From NCBI GenBank assembly GCA_008973525.1, contig WACJ01000007.1, positions 620,001 to 684,000 on the forward strand: a stretch of 64,000 nt of DNA. The letters run 5' to 3'. The notes below the pieces were generated by a model. It ran no database searches. It worked only from the letters and a program-made list of their open reading frames with translations, and had not been told where the DNA came from. Below, one piece after another: positions 58,440 through 64,000 of the stretch; the stretch's first letter is position 1, and each line of letters opens with the position of its first letter. This DNA is from Stenopsyche tienmushanensis. Its lineage: Eukaryota; Arthropoda; Insecta; Trichoptera; Stenopsychidae. Made by a program: the position numbers and the translations under genes.

Positions 58440-58880
58440 CGTAGTATTTCCCAATAAGCCGGCGACCTTAATCATAAAACACAACAGACATCAAAAGCTT
58501 CCTGCCTACGGCGTGCGTCACATTGGATATTCAGGACTTTCTTTGAGAGAGAAACTTGCGCTTATTTAAGTAGAGAAGCTTTCTCGCTTAACTCTTAACT
58601 CGGAGCAACAGCGTGTAGTCATTTTCAAAGTTTCCCAAGTTTATTGCTCTTGCCCATTTTATGTCGTCTCCGAATAGAACTCGCCGATTTCCCCCTAAAC
58701 TTGTATGCGAATTACATAATAGAGACCTACCTGTAGATATTGCGCTTTTTTTCTTAGTTTGACGTACTAAAATTCGGCATGACATTTTAACTTTTAAATT
58801 TAGTTCAAAGCGTGAATCGTAGCTGAGTAAATCCCTCGTCGTAAGTTAAATCTCACATTTCATCCGACTGTATGCAAAGT
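58440..58880. other. Weak moderate-GC island
   Basis: More complex than the flanks, with a 65-codon minus frame of no recognised content. Possible non-coding element. 58881-59724 is AT-rich. Confidence 0.2.
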
Positions 58881-59724
58881 TTTTGGGCATTAAAACTTTG
58901 TCTAGTAAAATAGGTATTAAACCTTTGAAACTAGTAAAATTTATGAAATTATTTAAAATTGGGCATCTAAAACAGGCTTTTATCAAGTATGTTAAGAAAT
59001 AGGCCTAAAAGGGTATCTTAGTAATTATAAATATCATGCGGGTTAAAAATGTGTTTTTTCAATTATTATTAAATTTTATCTTTCATACTTATATTGTACA
59101 ACATTTAACTCTTATTTAAAATATAAGTTACATTTTCTAATATCAAGAGAAGATTAAAATATTCACATAAATGAATGCCTCATATTATAGCAGGGATCAA
59201 TTCCTAAAGTTATCTGTAAATCAGTTTTCCTTAAAACGAAAAAAGATTATTTTTATGTTAATGAAATATTTATTCTACGTAGAACCAATAATTAAAAGAC
59301 ATTTAAAATAAATTAAACATTTGACAGATAAGCATTTTCATACGTATAATATAAATTATACAGTATTTATGACGATGAATTATAAGATGTCATATCAGAA
59401 GTTATCAGTTACGAGCACGAAAAGGGTGGAAAATCTCTTTTAAGATTTCTTATTCACATATTTTCTTTAAACTATTATAAATATTTAATCAAATATAACT
59501 ATTTAAGCTTGATGACCATTCACTCTATCAGTAGACTATTTACACTACCGCAATATGTAATTAAAGCAACTTCGAAAATATTGAATTGATTCTAATTAAT
59601 TTTGACTACTATTAAAATTCATGATTAAAGTATGTTAATCAAAATCCATTTTAACATTATAGTAGAATTAAAATAATCGTTATAATTCAACAAGAAAAAA
59701 CTATTATTCAGGCACTTAAAATAT

Positions 59725-60030
59725 TCCAGACGTCGCTAGTCCTTTCTTTGGGATAAATCTGCCCTTCCTATCGAGTCACGGAAAATATGTATGATTTATG
59801 ATAGGTGTTTTCACATCTCCTTACACTTATTTTTCATTTCCACTCGCTTTTTTCAATCTCGTTGCAGTAATGTTTCTCCTTTTCTCCAGCATCTAACAAA
59901 TCCTCCTTTATGACGCCTGCAAATCTTTTTAGGCTTCCTCCCGTCCGGGGGTGGTTAGCGACGAGGCTTAGGGCGCACTTTGTTCCTCGTTGGCTTGTTT
60001 CATTCTATCTAAGCGACGATTTAGTCTCGC
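59725..60030. other. Moderate-GC, pyrimidine-rich island
   Basis: Complex block with CTCCCGTCCGGGGGTGG near 59938 and stops in all frames. Possible non-coding element or old repeat. Confidence 0.25.
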
Positions 60031-60834
60031 GTAGTTTATACCTGAATTCATATTTGATGGATATCATTTTTCCGTATAAAAAATAAAAATTACATAAATT
60101 TCAATAAAATTGTAATAATCTCAAATGAGGTTTAAAATAATTAGCGAATGTTCCCTTTTTATATTAAATTCCCATTTTAGCTTCGACGTATTTTCAGTGT
60201 GATATTTAATTTCTTATTCGTCTTTTAAGAAGAGATTGTTCTGTTAGAAATAAAGGGGGGGTTTTGCAAATATACGCAATGTTTCACGCGGAAAACGAGG
60301 TGAACATCAAAAGTCATCCATCGCTGTTATTGGCGGACAGGCCGAGGATGCTGAAAGTGAACAAGGATCAGTCCTGCAATAACTTGTTTGTTTGATGTCA
60401 CGTGTAATGGTGTCAGTTCCCTTTATTCCAGGCAAGCAGCCACCTACGCGCTCCGTATCCTTTGAGCTTCTTCAAAGGACGACTCAGTCATCTCTACGCA
60501 CTTTTTGAAATGATTTTATCGTCTACGTACAGAGGGTGCCAAAGGCAGTTCGTGACCTATCATCTCATCTTTTGAAGTTGACTTATCAGATTAATAACAT
60601 AACATTTTATTCGATATTTGTATGTATATATTTTTAAAAAAATGTAATGTTTAGAATGCCATAATAATAAAATTACTTATCTACATAACAACCGCGATAG
60701 TATAGTTTTGAATATTTAAATTCGAGAATTTATGAATTTGGTATCTACTAATTGCGTTCATAATTAATTTAATCAAAAATACATCCTATGATGAGATCTT
60801 TCTTTTTTATAATAGGAAGCGTTCTTTTTATACG
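60031..60834. other. AT-rich DNA with an island at 60245-60560
   Basis: The 60245-60560 block is complex (AATAAAGGGGGGGTTTTGC at its left, TTATTGGCGGACAGGCCGAG inside) without frames. Flanks are AT-rich. Possible regulatory element. Confidence 0.25.
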
Positions 60835-61130
60835 CCATAAAAAGTATCACGAGCTGCCTCAGGCGACAAAGTCCCCTCGCATCACAGCCTATTCATTCAG
60901 ACATCAAAAATAATGCCCGAACATCAATCGCCATAAAAGTTTTGGCGGCGCTCCCTTTAACAAGGAGATCTTTCTGAGGAGGCAGGTGAGGCCCTGGTCA
61001 CCATGACAACGGCCCTCGAATCCTCCACACCCTTTCGTCCTACCTTACCTTTCGACTCTCTCCCAGCTTTCGCTTCTTTCGAGGCATACTCTCTTCACTT
61101 CTAGATGCTGTTCATTTTTCACCGAAGACT
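60835..61130. promoter_or_regulatory. Island with an RFX X-box
   Basis: GTCACCATGACAAC at 60997-61010 fits the RFX X-box RYYNYY-NN-RRNRAC at every position. It sits in a complex GC-rich block with GCCATAAAAGTTTTGGCGGC near 60930. X-boxes mark ciliary-gene promoters and other RFX targets. No adjacent gene start is visible here. Confidence 0.35.
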
Positions 61131-61900
61131 TTGTCATTAAAAGTATTTTACGCTTGCAACTTTGGGTTTGAATGTCAACTGGCTGTTTAATCTCGAATTA
61201 CGAACTCCGTCTTATCGCCTTCAAAATATTTTTCGCCGCTTTGAAGTCCTCATTCTGTAACATTTATCATAGAATAAAAATGCGTCTTAGTATTTTTATG
61301 ATATATTTATTTTATTATTTTTGCATATAAATAAAACATATGTTTTTTTGAAAAGTGAACGTCCTTAATACCCGTGTTTAGATACAGACGAAACCATAAA
61401 AACTGCAAGAGCTCGGTAATTGATCTCGTCTCCGTGAAATAAGCTCGTTGTGCGTTGACTGAGTGCCAGGATATGAAACCTTACATAACACAAACTAACG
61501 TGACATTTGCAGAAGCTAGCCAATTCATAAATAAAAATCTCGTAAGGGGAGCCAAAAAGGATTTGTAAAATATAGAGCCATGGAGATACAGACGACGACT
61601 TTTATAATGCTAGAGGACGTTACATATTACTGCTCGTAAAGATGCTGCGACAGGGGTCCACCATGATCTTCCTTCGCTTGACATAATATTGATTTTCTTA
61701 AATGCATTTAGAATCTATAACTAAATAAATATAATAAAAATCGTAAAATATTGGCAAATAATGAATGTTGAAATCATACATCGATAACCTATAATATTTT
61801 CCAGCCCTAAATATTATACATAATTGTAAGTTAAAATTATTAAAAGCAACTCAATGATATTCAATATTTTTCTTATCTTATTATTTATGGAGCAAGTGAT
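61131..61900. other. AT-rich DNA with an island at 61360-61690
   Basis: The 61360-61690 block is more complex (AGAGCTCGGTAATTGATCTC, CGTTGACTGAGTGCCAGG) but frame-less. Otherwise AT-rich. Confidence 0.3.
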
Positions 61901-61903
61901 ATA

Positions 61904-62778
61904 TTAGGTTGTCCCATAAGTTTCTTTCGCAAATGAATACGTTCGCGAAATAGCTAACAACTTAGAAATTCCACGAACATCCATAATCATTTGACAAAAT
62001 TGGGCTACATCAATCGTTCAAATGTGTGACTTCCTCATGAACTGAGTGACTCAAATAAACTTCAGCGTATTTCAACATGCGATCTTCTTCTCCAACGACA
62101 TAAGAGCCAACCTGTTTTGAAGAGACTTGTCACTGGAGATGAAAGTTGGATACTCTATGAGAGTATCCAACGTAAACGGTCTCGGACCAAGGGTACAGAA
62201 GCTTTAACTGTAGCTAAACCTGGCCTTCCTCCAAAAAAAAGTTTTGCTATGCATTTGGTGGGACTGGAAGGGGGTAGTTTATTATGAGCTACTTCAGCAA
62301 AGTGAAACGATTAATTCAACAAAATATTGTTTCCAACTAGACAATCTAAAGGATACAATTGCCAGAAAACGGCCAGAATTAGCGAACAGACGAGGCGTTG
62401 TTTTTCATCGCGATAACCCCCAGGCCTCATGTGTCTTTGCTCGTCAGAAATAAATGATTATCATTTGACTGGGATGTTTTATCTCATCCTCCATACTCTC
62501 CGGACATTGCCTCTCCAGATTATTATTTATTTCCTTCATTGAAAATTTCTTTAGGTGGTAAAAAATTTAATTTAAAAAATGATATAAAAATGTACCTTGA
62601 TCAATATTTTGCCAACAAACCTGGGAAATTTTGGCAAGGTATTATGAGGCTGAGGAGAGATGAAGAAAGGTAATAGAACCGAATGGATCATATATTATTC
62701 GATCAATTTTGATGTAATACAAATTATTGTTTTTTTTTTCTTAATATGAAAATGAAAGAAACTTATGGGACACCCTAA
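61904..62778 (+). mobile_element. mariner element, internally deleted (copy 2)
   Basis: Same family as 7690-8395: left end TTAGGTTGTCCCATAAGTTT, right end GGGACACCCTAA, flanked by TA at 61902-61903 and 62779-62780. At 875 bp it keeps more of the coding region, including the TGDESW block with the first catalytic Asp and the IWWDWKGVVYYELL region. The N-terminal third is deleted and frameshifts separate the blocks. Its left-hand deletion differs from copy 1. Confidence 0.93.
62244..62453 (+). pseudogene. mariner transposase middle fragment (69 codons)
   Basis: Longest open frame in copy 2, running from CIWWDWKGVVYYELL through RPELANRRGVVFHRDN, where the second catalytic aspartate (HRDN) is kept. 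A one-base shift just after it breaks the frame before the third aspartate. The preceding TGDESWILYES block is in another frame. Confidence 0.85.
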
Positions 62779-63134
62779 TATTTCATTAAAATATATTTTG
62801 CTATTTATTTATAAATGCCTACGCCGTTATTCTTTCCGTTGACTACAAATGCGAAGTTTTTTTAAAATCTTACTTCTTATTTTCTTAAGCTCTTAAATTT
62901 AATATTCTTTTCTTGACAGGTATTGGAGGTAAAAAATATTACGTGCTGTGTTTTGCACAAATCTTATTTTAAACTCCAATACTTTAAACTACAATCATTT
63001 TGAAACACTTTTTTACAAAGACATTATTTTTATAAAATATGCATTTCTTAATATTATTAACGTTTGAAGGTTTCCATTTATGAGCATATAACATGGTAAA
63101 TAAACTTTGCTTCAAATGCTCCCATTCCAGCCAT
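62779..63134. other. AT-rich stretch with a micro-exon-like motif
   Basis: TTCTTTTCTTGACAG ends at 62919, followed by nine bases (GTATTGGAG) and GTAAAA. This is acceptor and donor around a 9-nt unit. It may be chance. Nothing else is recognised. Confidence 0.25.
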
Positions 63135-63430
63135 AAGGTAAAAGCGCATTTATTTTATAGTCGGCCTCATGGATTTACGGAAGACGTACGTATGGGATGT
63201 TCCTTCCTGTTTGGAGCGGTGGGTGCAGCTTGGGTTAGCTCTTAAAGGCGGGCAAAGGCGACACTGGTAGACGAATAAATAAGCGGTAATGTGTAGGCCA
63301 TTACGCGCGGCCATCGGAAGTGAAATTACACGACCGCTGGCTAGCTGGAGCCGCCCTAACCCACCCTCTCTACAGTTCGCCCTCAACCCCCAGGAGCATT
63401 ACTGCAGCGCATCTTCCGCTGTTTTGACTG
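63135..63430. other. GC-rich island with a 78-codon minus frame
   Basis: Complex block with GGCCATTACGCGCGGCCATC near 63297 and AGCTGGAGCCGCCC near 63343. The minus frame 63150-63386 has no domain. Possible regulatory element or CpG-rich exon. 63431-63698 is AT-rich with a duplicated TTGTTTGTTTGA motif near 63571 and 63590. Confidence 0.25.
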
Positions 63431-63698
63431 CATTTTACTACTTCTGACGTCAAATTGCCGACGTAAAAATACGAAATGCAAGAATACCTTCGCGATTCCT
63501 TACTGAATTTCATCCTAAATAACATTTTTGAAAAAATAAATATTTTTATAAAACATTGCATAGAATATAATTGTTTGTTTGAAAACAATTGTTGTTTGTT
63601 TGATTGCAATTGTTATTACCCAAGAATATAAATTTATATGGAGTGTATTCCGAAAATACATCTAGTATATCTGGCCATAAGCAGCAATCATGCTCTAT

Positions 63699-64000
63699 AC
63701 TAGCGGTTTTTAAACTGGGATCCGCGAAGACAGTATTGGGGATCCGCGAGAATATAAACAAATCCTTTATCTATACACTTGGGGTTTTTTTATGCATTAA
63801 ATACGTTCCACGGGGAGTCGCACATAAAAAATCGCATAAAAAAAGACTTGAACTACATAGAAAATTGAGGGATAGGTTTCATTATTTTTAAAAACAGCAT
63901 AACTTCAAATAAATATGATAGAATATATCAAAAATCGTATTAAAAAAACTTTGCGACGATTTAACCATTATTTTGTTACGCAGTTCGTGATATGGAGACA
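63699..64000. mobile_element. hAT-type terminus, element continues past window
   Basis: Starts near CTAGCGGTTTTTAAACTGGG, with GGGATCCGCGA repeated at 63718 and 63740. This is the CAGxGGTTxTxAAACT plus GGxxCCGCG layout of common hAT ends. The part from 63796 to the window end matches 45961-46260. The rest of the element lies beyond 64000. Confidence 0.6.

Noticed and set aside
62148..62175. Hairpin GTTGGATACTCT/AGAGTATCCAAC as a regulatory palindrome
   Set aside because: It lies inside the mariner coding sequence (the ESWILYESIQR region), so the symmetry is explained by codons.
1..64000. Known conserved microRNAs, complete tRNA or rRNA genes
   Set aside because: I looked for common arthropod microRNA seeds and mature forms, for intact tRNA A and B boxes with a cloverleaf, and for rRNA, and recognised none; the tRNA-like pieces are SINE heads.
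1..64000. CRISPR arrays, operons or bacterial genes
   Set aside because: No spaced direct repeats, no dense coding and no ribosome-binding-site pattern; the sequence is eukaryotic.

Overview
The window is animal nuclear DNA, very AT-rich, with no protein-coding gene I can support. Open frames are all short (about 115 codons or fewer), often overlap one another on both strands, and none forms a recognisable host protein. The organism is most likely an arthropod. The repeats include deleted DD34D mariner copies, hAT and Tigger-like relics, an RTE-type LINE tail ending in a trinucleotide run, and short repeats with tRNA-like heads. A copepod such as a sea louse would fit, but that is a guess from composition and repeat content, not a match.

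Layout. Long stretches of low-complexity AT-rich DNA alternate with about 35 islands of 100-450 bp that have clearly higher GC and more complex sequence. Examples are 661-790, 1838-1975, 4357-4860, 6601-6960, 10040-10440, 10985-11430, 12310-12560, 21475-21960, 22790-23200, 32230-32720, 34510-34890, 38945-39300, 40540-40810, 48420-48790, 60835-61130 and 63135-63430. They do not read as exons. Several carry clustered palindromes or near-consensus transcription-factor sites (ETS, CRE, kappaB-like, RFX X-box, Pbx/Meis-like, Sox, TCF-like, DRE/GATA). The pattern resembles the conserved non-coding landscape of a gene desert or very long intron near a developmental regulator. That is inference and needs cross-species alignment.

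Mobile DNA. Two mariner copies (7690-8395, 61904-62778) are flanked by TA and carry different internal deletions. A third mariner of another lineage lies at 14081-14604 on the minus strand. hAT sequence occurs as a 5' end with the start of a transposase (49951-50640, plus), a deleted transposase relic (54701-55345, minus), and a non-autonomous-looking end running off the window (63699-64000), with a related piece at 45961-46260. A Tigger-like transposase C-terminus is at 46319-46645 (minus) and an RTE-like LINE 3' end at 52321-52880 (minus). A tRNA-Leu/Ser-like SINE is present in at least two good copies (7433-7615 minus, 47995-48190 plus). A second tRNA-like short repeat is at 16099-16195 and 56712-56812. 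An unclassified repeat is shared between 44380-44846 and 49643-49950, and the second copy is interrupted exactly where the hAT end begins.

The most interesting unexplained signal is a pair of plus-strand recursive-splice-site look-alikes, at 26411-26484 and 32094-32189. In each, a pyrimidine-rich acceptor ending TTTTAG runs directly into a 5' splice consensus (GTGAGT, GTAAGG), and a second donor-like site follows 52 or 57 nt later. This is the layout of a ratcheting point with an RS-exon, and would mean the window lies inside a long plus-strand intron. A third zero-length-exon motif (TTTTAG/GTAAGT) is on the minus strand at 50696, so the direction of transcription is not settled.
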